A stretch of 64,000 nucleotides of DNA, taken from the NCBI GenBank assembly GCA_030704615.1, contig CM060731.1, positions 4,278,001 to 4,342,000 on the forward strand. The letters run 5' to 3'. The notes beneath the pieces were generated by a model that worked only from the letters and a program-made list of their open reading frames with translations, searched no databases and had not been told where the DNA came from. Origin of the DNA: Takakia lepidozioides. Taxonomy: Eukaryota; Streptophyta; Takakiopsida; Takakiales; Takakiaceae. Position 1 is the first letter of the stretch, and each line of letters begins with the position of its first letter. The position numbers and the translations under genes were made by a program. Positions 33,181 to 45,319 of this stretch are shown one piece after another.

Positions 33181-35831
33181 AGCTCAAACAGTGTGCGTTG
33201 ACGCACATTGTTTGAGCCTTCCATTTTGCTGGCTTGTTGATGTGCGAAACGGCCAAATTGGGGAACTACGGCAGGTTCAAACCACCACAAATTGGAAGCT
33301 GAAATAGTGTGCGTTGACGCACACTGTTTGAGCCCCGCATTTTACTTGATTGATGGTGTGCAAAACGGCCAGATAGGGCCACTATGCCCGGTTCAATCCT
33401 CCACTATTTGGCAGCTCAAACAGTGTGCGTTGGCGCACACTGTTTGAGCCCACCTTGTCATTGTTTTTTCATCTGAAAAACGGCCTCAAACGGCATGTAT
33501 TTGAGGATCAATCATCACTTACATGGTAGCTCAAACAGTGTGCGTCAACGCACACTGTTTGAGCTCACCTTGTCATTGCCTTTGTCATCTAAAAATCGGC
33601 CACATAGGGTATGAATTTGAGGATCAATCATCACTTACCTGGCAGCTCAAACAGTGTGCGATGGCGCACACTGTTTGAGCTACCCTTATCATTGCCTTTT
33701 TCGTTTGAAAATCGGCCACATAGGGCATTTCTCTGCGGATCGATGAACACTTATCTGGCACCTCAAACAGTGTGCGTTGGCGCACACTGTTTGATCCCAC
33801 CTTGTCATTGTTTTTTCATCTGAAAAACGGCCACAAACGGCATGTATTTGAGGATCAATCATCACTTACATGGCAGCTCAAACATTGTGCGTCAACGCAC
33901 ATTGTTTCAGATCACCTTGTCATTGCCTTTGTCATCTGAAAATCAAACACATAGGGTTTGTATTTGAGGATCAATCATCACTTACCTGGCAGCTTAAACA
34001 GTGTGCGTTGGCGCACACTGTTTGAGCCCACCTTGTCACTGTTTTTTCCCTGTGAAATTCGGCAATACAGGGCATGTCTCTGAGGTTCAATGAACACTTA
34101 GCTGGCAGCTCAAATAGTGGGCGTCAACGCACACTGTTTGAGCTCACCTTGTCATTGCCTTTGTCATCTGAAAATCGGCCACATAGGGTTTGTATTTGAG
34201 GATCAATCATCACTTACCTGGCAGCTCAAACAGTGTGCGATGGCGCACACTGTTTGAGCCCACCTTGTCACTATTTTTTCCCTGTGAAATTCGGCAATAC
34301 AGGGCATGTCTCTGAGGTTCAATGAACACTTACCTGGCACCTCAAACAGTGTGCGTCAACGCACACTGTTTGAGCTCACCTTGTCATTGCCTTTGTCATC
34401 TGAAAATCAAACACATAGGGTTTGTATTTGAGGATCAATCATCACTTACCTGGCAGCTCAAACAGTGTGCGTTGGCGCACACTTTTTGAGCCTACCTTGT
34501 CACTGTTTTTTCCCTGTGAAATTCGGGAATACAGGGCATCTCTCTGCGGTTCAATGAACACTTATCTGGCAGCTCAAACATTGTGCGTCAACGCACACTG
34601 TTTGAGCTCACCTTGTCATTGCCTTTGTCATCCGAAAATTGGCCACATAGGGTTTGTATTTGAGGATCAATCATCACTTACCTGGCAGCTCAAAGAGTGT
34701 GCGTTGGCGCACACTGTTTGAGCCCACCTTGTCACTGTTTTTTCCCTGTGAAATTAGGCAATACAGGGCATGTCTCTGCGGTTCAATGATCACTTATCTG
34801 GCAGCTCGAACAGTGTGCGTCAACGCACACTGTTTGAGCTCACCTTGTCATTGCCTTTGTCATCCCAAATTCGACCACATAGGGGTTGTATTTGAGGATC
34901 AATCATCACTTACCTGGCAGCTCAATAAGTGTGCGTTGACGCACACTGTTTGAGTCCACCTTGTCACTGTTTTTTCCCTGTGAAATTCGGCAATACCAGG
35001 CATGTCTCTGCGGTTCAATGAACACTTATCTGGCAGCTCAAACAGTGTGCGTCAACGCACACTGTTTGAGCTCACCTTGTCATTGCCTTTGTCATCCAAA
35101 AATCGGCCACATAGGGGTTGTATTTTAGGATCAATCATCACTTACCTGGCAGCTTAAACAGTGTGCGTTGGCGCACACTGTTTCAGCCCACCTTGTCACT
35201 GTTCTTTCCCTGTGAAATTCGGCAATACAGGGCATGTCTCTGAGGTTCAATGAACACTTACCTGGCAGCTCAAACAGTGTGCGTCAACGCACACTGTTTG
35301 AGCTCACATTGTCATTGCCTTTGTCATCCAAAAATCGGCCACATAGGGTTTGCATTTGAGGATCGATCATCACTTACCTGGCAGCTCAAACAGTGTGCGC
35401 TAGCACACACTGTTTGAGCCCACCTTGTCACTGTTTTTTCCCTGTGAAATTTGGCAATACAGGGCATGTCTGTGAGGTTCAATGAACACTTACCTGGCAG
35501 CTCAAACAGTGTGCGTCAACGCACACTGTTTGAGCTCACCTTGTCAGTGCCTTTGTCATCTGAAAATCGGCCACTAAGGGCTTCTCTTTGAGGTTCAATG
35601 AACACTTACGTGGCATGTCTCTGAGGTTCACTGAACACTTACCTTGGAGCTCAAACAGTGTGCATCAACGCACACTGTTTGAGCTCACATTTTCTTTTTT
35701 TTTCATCTGAAAATCGGCCACTAAGGGCTTCTCATTGTGGTTCAATGAACACTTACGTGGCATGTCTTTGAGGTTCAATGAACACTTACCTTGCAGCTCA
35801 AACAGTGTGCGTCAACGCACACTGTTTGAGC
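33181..35831. repeat. Hairpin satellite, 23 units of about 116 bp
   Basis: Each unit holds a near-perfect inverted repeat with arm GCTCAAACAGTGTGCG, a 2-4 base centre and the reverse arm CGCACACTGTTTGAGC, followed by about 80 bp of less conserved spacer (ACCTTGTCA...ATCACTTACCTGGC). Cores start near 33181, 33302, 33415, 33530, 33646, 33761, 33878 and so on to 35795. From about 33990 to 35540 centres TTGG/ATGG and TCAA alternate, and the spacers alternate with them, giving a higher-order dimer of about 232 bp. The last two spacings are longer (about 145 bp). Transcripts in either direction would fold into strong stems. Confidence 0.95.
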
Positions 35832-35925
35832 TCACCTTTTCTTCCACACATGGCCTGTCTGCCATGCTCAAACACCATCGTCTCATGCCTCATTCTGATA
35901 TCAATTTGAATGGACAACCCTGCAG

Positions 35926-38900
35926 GAGAAGATGCAAAGTGTGGCGGAGGAGATCCCTTCGGTGCTAGGGAAGGAGATCATTGTTGATGTTGACGATGAG
36001 TTCTATGAAAGCAAAGCCGCTGAGATGTTGGGGGGTCAAAAGGTAAACTCTCAGCTTGTGGTGCAAAGTATGCTTGCCCCGGGTGGGAGGTTGAAGATTC
36101 CCTTGTGTAGGATGGTTTCCATGCCCGTCGTTCGATCACCCCTCATCGAGGACATTCTCAAGCTAGAGGCCGAGTTTGTTCATGGGTATTTGGATGGATC
36201 CGCAGTGTTTTACGTTTGTACAAAGGATTCCAGAGGCAATGAGCTCCTTGTGGATGAGTCAATCGTGGACTCCTGGGATCCTATTTGGAGACAGGTGAAC
36301 GAATCCTTCAAACTTCTTCTCTCTAGGAAACCTTTCACCCAGGCATTCTCGGGGAAGATGTTTCACGTTTGGGATGGGAACCACCGGTTGCTTGCATGGA
36401 TGGCTGTCATTGGGAGGCAGCACTCACAGGAGGAAGAGTGGCATTACTCTGTTCGATCGATGGTGCTGGATTGTGAGGGGAACATGATGGGTCTTTTGAC
36501 GGCAATGAATGATGTGAACAGGTTGGTTTCTCATTCTACATGTTCCACTTGTAGTTCCGTGTTCTTTGATTAATGTCTTGAATTTCATTCTGACTTTCAG
36601 ATATTATTCTGCAGAGGAACGGAGACATCGCACTGTCAAAAACGAGTCTGGTTCACACACTGGTATAGGATACAAGGATCGGGCAGATGCCCTTGACCAA
36701 CTTCAAGAGACCATCCTTCAGCAGAGACGTACAAGAAGTGCGAAAGCTCCAAGACATCGGAAACGTGACTCGTTGACACGTGAGGCTTTCATGGAGTACA
36801 TGTACACGGTGAGATACATCTTCCTTCATCTGCCCTTTCCATATTCCTGCTTCCACATGTTTGTTTTTGTTTGTTTCCCTTGCCCTTGGGTTGAATGCAC
36901 TCTCGTGCTTTCCCTTGCAGCAAGACATTGCAGATGCAAGGAGCGTGGCAAAACTGGAATACTACAGGTCCCCCCTGAGGAGAGAAGGATAGCAAAGGGG
37001 GTTGAGAGTCACACTACCAGAAAGAGATGACCGCTATAAAACAAGGACTATAATGAGTGCTTTTGTGAACCAGTTGAGAATTGCCGACAGACCCATCATT
37101 CGATCGCAGTTTTCTCTAGAGATACAAAAAAAAAACCATTATAACAAGCCAGGCAACCAAGATGGCCAGGAGAATGTCACACAGGTTGTCTACCGCCGTT
37201 GTGTCTTCAGAACAGAAGGTGAAGTGGCTACCAATATGGACTCCGATCCCACAGTTAGGGATACCCCATGTTTCCCAGGCCGGAGAAAGAGACGAATACC
37301 CAAACGTGTCATTACCTGTCAGTGACAATGTGCTGGACACATTGCTTCACAAGGCCACTTACTGGACCAGGTGTGATGTCCTTTCCTGTGTCACTTTCTT
37401 TTTCTCTTTTCTCCCGTCCTTCTCTTTCCATTGCCTCTCACATTCGCTGTGATTTTTTTTTGGGTTCATTCTTGCATTTGATTGTTTTTGCAGTGGGAAG
37501 AAAGGGTACGGTTTGGTTCTGCATACTCAGCTGGCTGACTATGGCATCACTGTGACAACACCAAGGGTCTCCTTTGAAGCATACATAGGAAATGAGAGCC
37601 ACAGTGTGTCACTCTTGTTTCCTTAGAGAGTTTCAGCAAGGAGGGTGGCATCAGTCAAACACATGACCTTGACCAGCAAGAAAAAGGAGAGGAAGCCTGG
37701 AAACGATGCCTTTACAGGTGCACACCCTGGGCCATTCAGGCTACTTAGTGTGCTGTGGTTTGCAATGTACTCTGACGCATACAGTTTAAGGGGGTCTTTC
37801 CTGTTGTGATGGAAAAGCGTGAGAGCAATAATTGCATTGCATAATAGGCTTGCTCTGTTCCTGCAGGTACAATAAAGAAGTTTGTTCTCATGGAAGAGAA
37901 TTGCTTGGACAAACCTCTAGATTTCGTGGACCTCTGGCTTGTCCCTGCTGGCAATCAGCAGACCGGGTTTACTATACGGGATCTTGCATGACTGGGGCCC
38001 AGACCATCTTTCTTCTTGTGTTGGTATTTGGATTGCCCTCCTTTCTGAGACCCCCACCAGCTCCGGAGGTGTCTTTGAGGAGAGAGAATGAGCAATTGCA
38101 GCCACTGCCACGCAAGCAGCCGACCTCGACATTCATACAAAATGTGAGGACTCTGCAGAGAGGGAGCCTCCCGCTCAGGATAACCCCGGTAGAGGTAGAA
38201 AGGCAAAAGGGAAAGATTTGCTGGTGTTGTGGGGAAGGAAGGGGTAGAGGGAAGGTGGCACAAGGCTGGAAGTGTTGCAGATATTGCCCAGTGGTGCATG
38301 TCCAGTAGACCCCACACCGCAAGGTAGGGGATCCGTGAGAAAGAACAAGGGGTGGTTGATCCCAAGGACCTACCATGTAGTGGAACATCCGACTAGGGTC
38401 ATTCATGCGCCCTATCAGGTGGAGATGGCCAACGTCGGATTCCTGGCCATGATGGAGTCCAAGAAATATCTGATTACAAGGCGAGCCATACCAGTTTGGG
38501 AGAGATTGTAGAGTTCCTCGGCACGGTGCGTGTTCTTTCTTTCTGGCTTCTTCTCTGCAGTGGGCATGGATCGTTTCAATCCTCTTGAGTATCCATTGTA
38601 ATTTTGTTTGCATGCTAAAATGACCAAATCCTGGGTGAAACGGGGAAGGAGAAGCAATATGCAGCCGAACTAAATATCTTTGGACATCATCCCTGATGGT
38701 TGCAGTCCCGGATGTCCCTCCATCGGTTTCTTGTCCGGGTTGAATGCTTTTGATGAGCGCTACTGGCCGTGGGTTTTCTCCTTTAGCAATTTTTTCCAGT
38801 CCGATGCAGGTGTTTTGGTGCTCATACAGTCCGCCGACGTTCGCTGTTGCCTTGCCGTGCACTTGCCAGCTATTTGAAAGCCTCGGCATGAAGTCCTGAA

Positions 38901-40055
38901 GACAGAATTGTGTGAACAGCATCTACCTTACGAAGGGGGATCGTCCGGGAGAGATGGTAAATTTGCCTTCTTCTTCCTCTTCTTGGTGGTTCTCGATGGA
39001 GTTGGTGTAGGTCGCTCAACTCATATGTAGGGGGGGCCTGATTTTTGAAGCTTCTTAGTTCTTTACTCTGGATGTGTTGTTCGCAGACTCGTTTGTTTTG
39101 AAGCTGTTTGTCTCGTCCGAGTGCTCCACCAATGACTCCGCCGGCATTTCGGAGTTCACCATCATCATGGGGGCAAGTTCATAGAACGACAGGACAAATC
39201 TTCCCAAGGATTACATGACCACACTACGTCAACAGCAAGTCTACTTGCGAAGGGGGAATGGGGTTCCTTGGAGAGGGGCGAGGGAGAGGATCCCCGCTTT
39301 CATTCAAACGATTGTGGAGTGCTGCACCTACACAGACGCCAGAGTTCTCGATTTGTCAATGGGCACAGGTTCGTCTCTTCAACATTCGGATTTAATGAGG
39401 TTTGATTGAGCTTGCACTTTCAGTACTTCCGACCGTTCCATATGTGTCTTCAATGTCTGCTTCCTTCATTCTATTCCACTGCAAGTGCTTCGTACCACGC
39501 TTGCAAGGCCATTGCGCGACATCTCTTGGGATTGAAGGGGATGCTGAGATTTACAAGAACCTCCTGATGGGTTTGGGTGGACACACTTCTCAAGTCCTTC
39601 CGAAGCCCCGTCCCGCTGATATTGATACAGAGGAGACTTCCGACAAGGAGCTGGACTCCGACTTTGCCTGTGAGTAAGTTCAACCTGTGGATGCTTGCAT
39701 TGTTGTTTCAATATCGAGAATCACTGTTCTTGAGGCAAAGTCCACATGGCAGACATCCTCTTCGTTGGACTTGTGTATTGCATATTGTGTTCTGAATGGG
39801 TTTTTGTCGACATATGCAGGAGTCCGCGTGCTTCCACTTCCAGGGCTATCACACCTATTTGGACTTCTTTCCAGTCCTCCTCGGTCTTGCGTGCTACCTG
39901 TCTATGCGGAGGCACTCGCAACAAGCATGACCGTTCATGGCACTCGGAGTCCACCCATCGACGGCCGTGGTAGAAGACGTGGTGTTGGGGCCGGAATCTT
40001 TGTGGATGACATAGCACAGGAGGTCGAGACTGATTCTGATGACTGTGACACTTGA
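35926..40055 (+). pseudogene. Locus P1: ParB-like and DNA methyltransferase-like protein (decayed)
   Basis: Exon 1 (about 35926-36521) reads LKIPLCRMVSMPVVRSPLIE, DILKLEAEFVHGYLDGS, then KMFHVWDGNHRLLAWM; DGNHR is at 36373-36387. This order (IPL strand, ..DI.KL..F..GY helix, DGxHRxxA) is that of ParB/sulfiredoxin-fold domains. Downstream exons (36600-36810, 36921-37370, 37493-37720, 37868 on) align with P2. The C-terminal part has DIIPDG (38683-38700), YWPWVF...SDAGVLVLI, then PAFIQTIVE and VLDLSMGTG (39344-39368), and ARHLLGIEGDAEIYKN after an intron and a one-base slip. This is the motif IV to motif I order of beta-type amino-methyltransferases. It ends with an acidic tail (VDDIAQEVETDSDDCDT). 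Stops at 36949, 37625 and 39196 and an AA splice acceptor at 39483-39484 show decay. The ParB-methyltransferase reading is inference from motifs. Confidence 0.6.
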
Positions 40056-40680
40056 TATGAAGTTTTCTTTTGGTTTTATTCAAGGCCAAATTTGAAATGG
40101 GATGGTTGTGTGTCCTTGTTGTCCTGTTTGCAATGTGTGCGTGGAATGCACATTAATGGAACAACTATTGTTGGAGATGGGGGTTGCATGGACTGCCCGG
40201 ATTGTTCCTTCAATCTATTTAGTGTTTTCTGGACCTCACAGACTTGAGTGCATTGCAAAAACAAACAAACGACTTTGGTTCGTGTACAACATTCTCGCAT
40301 CATTTGGTCGTTGGTCTCCAAACCATTCCTGCTAGAAGAATGGTTGGTGAATCCATCACGGTGAAGTCCACCTCATCAAAGAGCTGTGAGGCATTCTCAA
40401 ATCTAATGAGCATCCATGATACTCCCGCACATACCTGGCATGTTCGCAAGGGTGGTGAGTAAGAAAAGATTTCGCAGGGTTCCGCTTTAGATCATGTCAG
40501 TGTGCACCTCCTCACGACGTACCCACATAAACTTGTGAGGGCTTGGTATGTTGATAACGTCTGCATGGATGCAATGGATACAATAGATGTAACATATCCA
40601 CTCTGCATTCCCGGGAAATGGCTGATCAACCCGCGGAAATAGGCCCTGCATGTATGCTGACGTGGCGTGAGCCTGTGCTG
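40056..40680. other. 3' flank of locus P1
   Basis: No gene is seen. It should hold the P1 3' UTR and the subterminal part of the element before the GGCTCAC cluster at 40681. Confidence 0.4.
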
Positions 40681-40740
40681 GGCTCACGATTTCCTGGGCT
40701 CACAGGCTCACGGCTCCAGGCTCACGGAATAGCACCCCCC
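40681..40740 (+). repeat. Putative terminus of the P1-side element end (GGCTCAC cluster)
   Basis: GGCTCAC occurs at 40681, 40697, 40705 and 40719, ending in GCTCACGGAATAGCACCCCC (40720-40739). Facing outward, this matches the ends of copies 1 and 2 (GCTCATGAAATAG(T/C)AAACCTC) at most positions. So the end beyond the ParB-methyltransferase gene and the end beyond the transposase gene are inverted copies, as terminal inverted repeats should be. Gypsy G2 begins directly after it. Confidence 0.55.
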
Positions 40741-41015
40741 CAGCTGCAGTGGGGTCATGGGCTCATCGTCCACGGCTATGGTGGACTAACTTGATGCCAC
40801 CCGCACTGCTCAAGCGTGCATTTGATGGGGTGCAGCGGCCAGCACACCTCACAGTGGATAGCATTTTGGACACAGGGAGGCAGTCTCAACGTGTGAGACA
40901 CGATGACCATTCGCCTTTGGTAGTGGTCAACAGGTTGGGTCAACCATGAGCAGCATTACCTACACTGCTCAGCTTCCCAGGATCCCATGCTTTTCGTGAT
41001 GGTGGACATGGCCTC

Positions 41016-41489
41016 TTGTGGGATAGCCAGTTGCAACAATTAGTGGAGCCCAATGCTGACGAGCGCGAGCGGGCGATGGGTTTTACCACAGGTACCACGG
41101 CGGTGCCATCTCTTTCTGAGGCATCACGTCGTCAGGTGTTGGGGCAAGCAATGGATCTCAATTGCTTGACCTGGATTATCAGCTTGGCTATGGCTGAGCA
41201 GCGCAGAGTACGGAGTACACTTCCCTTCATGGTCTCCCTGCCTACCGAGACGGTACAGGCAGCGAGTGGGGGCGAGCAGGTGAGGACCATGAGGTGCAGG
41301 CCGCATCCATGGCACACGTGGGAGATGCTCGAGGTTCAGAAGGAGTTGGCAGCCAAGGCGGCGGTGATGGATCAGGTTGGGGATTTTTCTCGGATTGAGG
41401 AGGTCCTCAAGGATGGGATGATGGGGCAGGATGAGACATTGTCACTGACAGAGGAGGTAGTGGTCACTGCTCAAGAGGTTGCAGCATAG
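41016..41489 (+). pseudogene. Gypsy G2 region upstream of RT, unassigned
   Basis: This 157-codon frame includes RERAMGFTTGTTAVPSLSEA, RRQVLGQAMDLNCLTWI and LPFMVSLPTETVQAA and lies in front of the RT domain. I take it as the end of the element's gag-protease region. I cannot name a domain, and no CCHC knuckle or DTG/DSG protease motif is seen. Confidence 0.45.
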
Positions 41490-41615
41490 CAACCACGGGA
41501 CGCGTCTTCTACCTCTAAGCCTTCTGGACTCAAGGTTGCAGTCACGGAGGACAACTGGGAGCCTGATGTTGGACCTATAGTCACCGGAGGAGAGAGACGA
41601 TGTATACGGTGGTTC

Positions 41616-44564
41616 TTGAGGGCTTACAAGAACCGCTTTGCCTTCAGTTTGAAGGACTTAGGAGCACTGAAGGGTCAAGAGATTCGCATTGAATTGGCTA
41701 CTGACACGCCAATCTTTTGGAGACCCTATAGATACAGTGACATGGAGAGGTCCTTGATTCAGATGAGAACTCAGGACCTTTGGGAGGCTGGTTTGGTGGA
41801 GCTATCTGGGGGAGAGTATGCTTCAGCCACAGTGATGCCAGCCAAGAAGGATGTCTTTGGCAATTGGACGGAGAGACGTATGTGCGGTGATTACCGGCCT
41901 GTAAATCGTCAGACCAAGTCCGATAGGTATGTCATGCCAACACCAGAGGATATCTTTGATGCCATTGGGCATGCCAAGGTCTTTAGCACGTTGGATTTAC
42001 GATCTGGATATCACCAGTTGCCAATCAAGGAGGCGGATAAGCAAAAGACGGCATTCTGGGGGATCAATGAGCACGGGAAGGATTGCCTATACCAGTGGCG
42101 GTTCTTACCATTTGGCTTAAGAACGCTCCGGCAGAGTTTCAGAGAGTCATGGACAGGATTCTAGCAGGGGTGGAGTTTGCTCGGTGCTACATAGATGACA
42201 TCATCATCTTTAGTGCTACGGTGGAAGAGCATGAGAGACCACCTTCAGGGGGTATTTGAGCGCTTGAGGGCGCATGGATTGAAGTTACATCCGGGAAAGT
42301 GCAAGTTTTTCCACAACCAGATTGAGTATCTGGGTCACATGATATATCCTAGAGGATTGGGGGTACAGCAGACTAAGGTAGAGTCCATTGCATAGGTTCC
42401 ACGCCCCACGGATGTGAGCCGAGTTCGAACTTTCATGGGGTTAGCAAACTATTATAGACGGTTTGTTAAGGGATTTAGTGCCATTGCAAAGGCTCTAACC
42501 AAGCTGACCAAGGTGGACCAGGAGTGGCAGTGGGAAGATGAGCAAGAACAAGCTTTTCAAGAGCTCAAGGCAAGGTTGACCTCGGCGCCCATCTTGAGAC
42601 GACCTATCAGGGGGCGTCCTTTTCAGCTGCATACAGATTGGAGCATGCTGGGGCTTGGAGCGGTGCTCACACAGGTGGTGGATGAGAGGAAGAGAGTTTG
42701 TAGTGGCTTATGCTAGCCGCTCGAACAACGTTGCAGAGTCTAAGTATAGCTCATATGAGGGAGAATGCTTAGCTGCAGTGTGGGCCGTGGCACACTTCAG
42801 GTACTATCTATACGGCAATCTCTTCACCCTTGTCACGGATCACCAACCACTCAAGTGGTTGATGGAGTCAGACAAGCTTACGGGGAAGCTGGCACGGTGG
42901 GCACTCATCCTTCAAGAGTATGACTTTCAGGTGGTGCATCGACCGGGTTTGGTCAATCACAATGCAGATGGGTTGAGTCGCAATCCATGCACGAGCCAGC
43001 AGGATGACACTGGAGCTCGGTGGCATGGTGAGATGGATGAGGAGATTGTGCCGGGATGGCACGCATCTGTATTTTTGTGTATCTTGGCATCAGGAGGTCA
43101 GGTTGGACCTACAACATGGATGACTATAGACGGAGTGTCTGAGGTCCCTGAGGCTAGTGATGAGCCAGGTGGTACCCGAGATATACATGAGGATTCGGCT
43201 GTGTTGGACTACCTCCGTACAGGAGACACGACAGCCACTGTGACTGCCAAGGAGAGGGATCGGATTCTGCAACGAGCCAAGAGGTTCAAGTGGGAGGGGA
43301 TACACCTGCTCCGAGTATGTGAGGATGGTTGGGTGAGGATTGTGCCTCACCCCACACAGCGTGCACGGTTAGTGCGGCATGCCCATGAGGAGTTGGGGCA
43401 TTTTGGAGTGGGACGCACTCACAGTTTACTGCAGGGGCAGTATTGGTGGCGTGGTATGCATACAGAGGTGCAACACTTCGTGGCTAGGTGCATGGTGTGT
43501 GACAGGGTGCGTGCTTCATTCAACGCCCCTACCCCACAGTTGCATCCTTTACCAATCATGGGATTGGGCTATAGGTGGAGTCTTGACTTCGCAGGACCGT
43601 TGCCACTGACTATGTGCCACCACAGATATGTGTTGGTGATGGTGGAGCACTTCTCCAAGTGGATTGAGTTGGTTCCATTGCCTGACAAGGCTAGTGAGGG
43701 GGCTGCGTATGCATTCTTGGATTGTGTGCTTCGCCGATTTGGTGCTCCAGCTGAGGTACTCACGGACCAAGGGAGAGAGTTCTTGGGGGAGTTTCAGGCT
43801 TTGTGTGACAAGGCCTCGAAAGACCACCGCACCACTTCTCGGGATCATCCTGAGGCCGATGGCTTGGCAGAGAGAGTTGTTCAGACAGTAAAGAGGGGTT
43901 TGCGCAAGTATGGCTTGCAGAAGGGACACCCAGAAGATTGGGACCTTCAGTTACCTTGGTTAGCCATGGGCTATAGGTTCAGCAAGCAAGCATCACTTGC
44001 CTCCTTCTCACCATACTTTCTTCTCTTTGGCCGAGAGCCGAATTTGCCTACATCCATTCGTAGAGAAGCTGCTACAGTTCTTAACCTTGACGATCCGGAC
44101 GTGTGGGCACGTGCATATGAGCAGCGTGCAGAGTTGTTCAAGAAAGTCATGCCCATGGCTTTCGTGAACCTTGCCATTGCACAACATCGTGATACGTTGA
44201 GGTATGCTACCATAGGTGGTGGGGGCTATCGTCCTTGGATGTGACTGCAGGACGTACTATTTTGAGGGTTCGAGAGGTGTTGCCCTGAGGAGTCCTGATC
44301 TTGGAGGGTCGGGATGGCATGATTTGGAAGGACCATGTGCGTAATTGCGCGCCATGTCACCTTCCAAATGTTGATGGAAGGGTTGATCCAAACCTGGCAG
44401 TGGTACCTGCAAGTTTGAGGTGCATGTTGTGTGGGTCTGCTAGAGGGGCAGCCACCATGCTGGTGTGTGATCAATGCTCTAGAGGTTGGCATATGGGATG
44501 CTTGACTCCACCTCTTGAGATGGTTCCTGATGGGGATTGGTTATGTCCGCATTGCATTGGATAG
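41616..44564 (+). pseudogene. Gypsy G2 polyprotein: RT, RNase H, integrase, PHD finger (frameshifted)
   Basis: RT starts with FKDLGALKGQE-like sequence (about 41650) and RPYRYSDMERSLIQMRTQDL, with VMPAKKDVFGNW, DLRSGYHQLPIKEADKQKTA and catalytic YIDD at 42188-42199. Frame changes occur at about 42119, 42230 and 42690. RNase H has HTDWSMLGLGAVLTQ, YEGECLAAVWAV, TDHQPLKWL and NADGLSR. Integrase has HEELGHFGVGRTH, CMVCDRVR, LDFAGPLPLT, LTDQGREFLGEF and ADGLAERVVQTVKRG. Past a frame change and a TGA comes DVTAGRTILRVREVLP and then a PHD finger at 44421-44555 (CMLCGSARGAATMLVCDQC, WHMGC, WLCPHC), a C4HC3 set. The PHD takes the place where chromoviruses have a chromodomain, suggesting chromatin-guided integration. 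Confidence 0.85.
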
Positions 44565-44821
44565 TGGGAGTGGATACAACCATGGAAGGCTAACAAGAAA
44601 TGCAAGGCCAAGCTACTAGGAGACCAACACACGAGATCGTGACTCAAGTTCACAGATTGCAAGACGGCAACTAACGATGGGGTTGCTCTTGTACCCGGCC
44701 TCTTGGTCTATAGAGTTTGAGTACAATAGGGACAGTGATAGAGGACTTAGTACGGCTGTGGCTATTACATCTTGTAGCTATCTGGAGTTAGAGGGACCTA
44801 ACCACCAGCTAGGGGGGCGAT

Positions 44822-45318
44822 TGTGGTATAGCTTTCTAGGATTGTGTGGTGGACAGCAATGTATGTTGTGGCACGATGCTTAGGTGCACGACAGCTGTCA
44901 TGGTTTTAGTCATGGTTATCTAGAATTACCTACTTCTAGTTAACTATGACATTTTAGATATTTATATTTATATTTTGTGTGTTGGGACTTCATTTGGTCT
45001 CACATGCCAAGTGAGGTGTCGAGCCTCACTTGAGACATGGAGATAGGTTTTCCCCTTGTGAGTGTTGAGGAGGCTCATCTTCTTGTAGTTGAGCCTCCAT
45101 GAGCTTCTCTCACCTCCATAGCTCTAGGTATTGAGAGGGAGTGTGTTGAGGGCTTTGTAGGGTGGATTCCTTTAGCAAAGGTGCCCTTGGCTTGACTTAG
45201 TTTATGTGATAGAGTGGATTTCACTTGGAAGGACTAGGGCTTGTTCTTCATGTGATTGCTTCATGCTTTGAGAGCTTTCATTGTCTTCTACTTCTCTCAT
45301 ATCTCATCTCTTATCACA
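44822..45318 (+). repeat. Gypsy G2 3' LTR (about 497 bp)
   Basis: It begins TGTGGTATAGC after a purine tract and ends ...CTTATCACA, with the TG/CA termini expected of an LTR. The 5' LTR is not in the window, so the length rests on this copy and on the partial copy that follows at 45320. Confidence 0.65.
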
Positions 45319-45319
45319 T

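Larger units (their letters stand above)
40741..45318 (+). mobile_element. Gypsy G2 with PHD finger, 5'-truncated
   Basis: The element starts abruptly after the P1-side terminus and has no gag, protease or 5' LTR. It carries a leader part (41016-41489), RT, RNase H, integrase, a PHD finger and a 3' LTR. The purine tract AGCTAGGGGGGCGAT just before TGTGGTATAGC at 44822 is a fitting polypurine tract. Several frameshifts make it inactive. Confidence 0.85.

Noticed and set aside
33181-35831. CRISPR-like array
   Set aside because: Units are about 116 bp with similar, not unique, spacers, and the context is a eukaryotic transposon-rich genome. It is a satellite.
37940-38110. Methyltransferase motif in P1 frame with HDWGPDHLSSC and SSGGVF
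   Set aside because: It looked like a motif V-VI region, but alignment with P2 places this segment against WADSMYTDDIVKEWHLEHLR, well before the conserved IPDG site, so the likeness is by chance.
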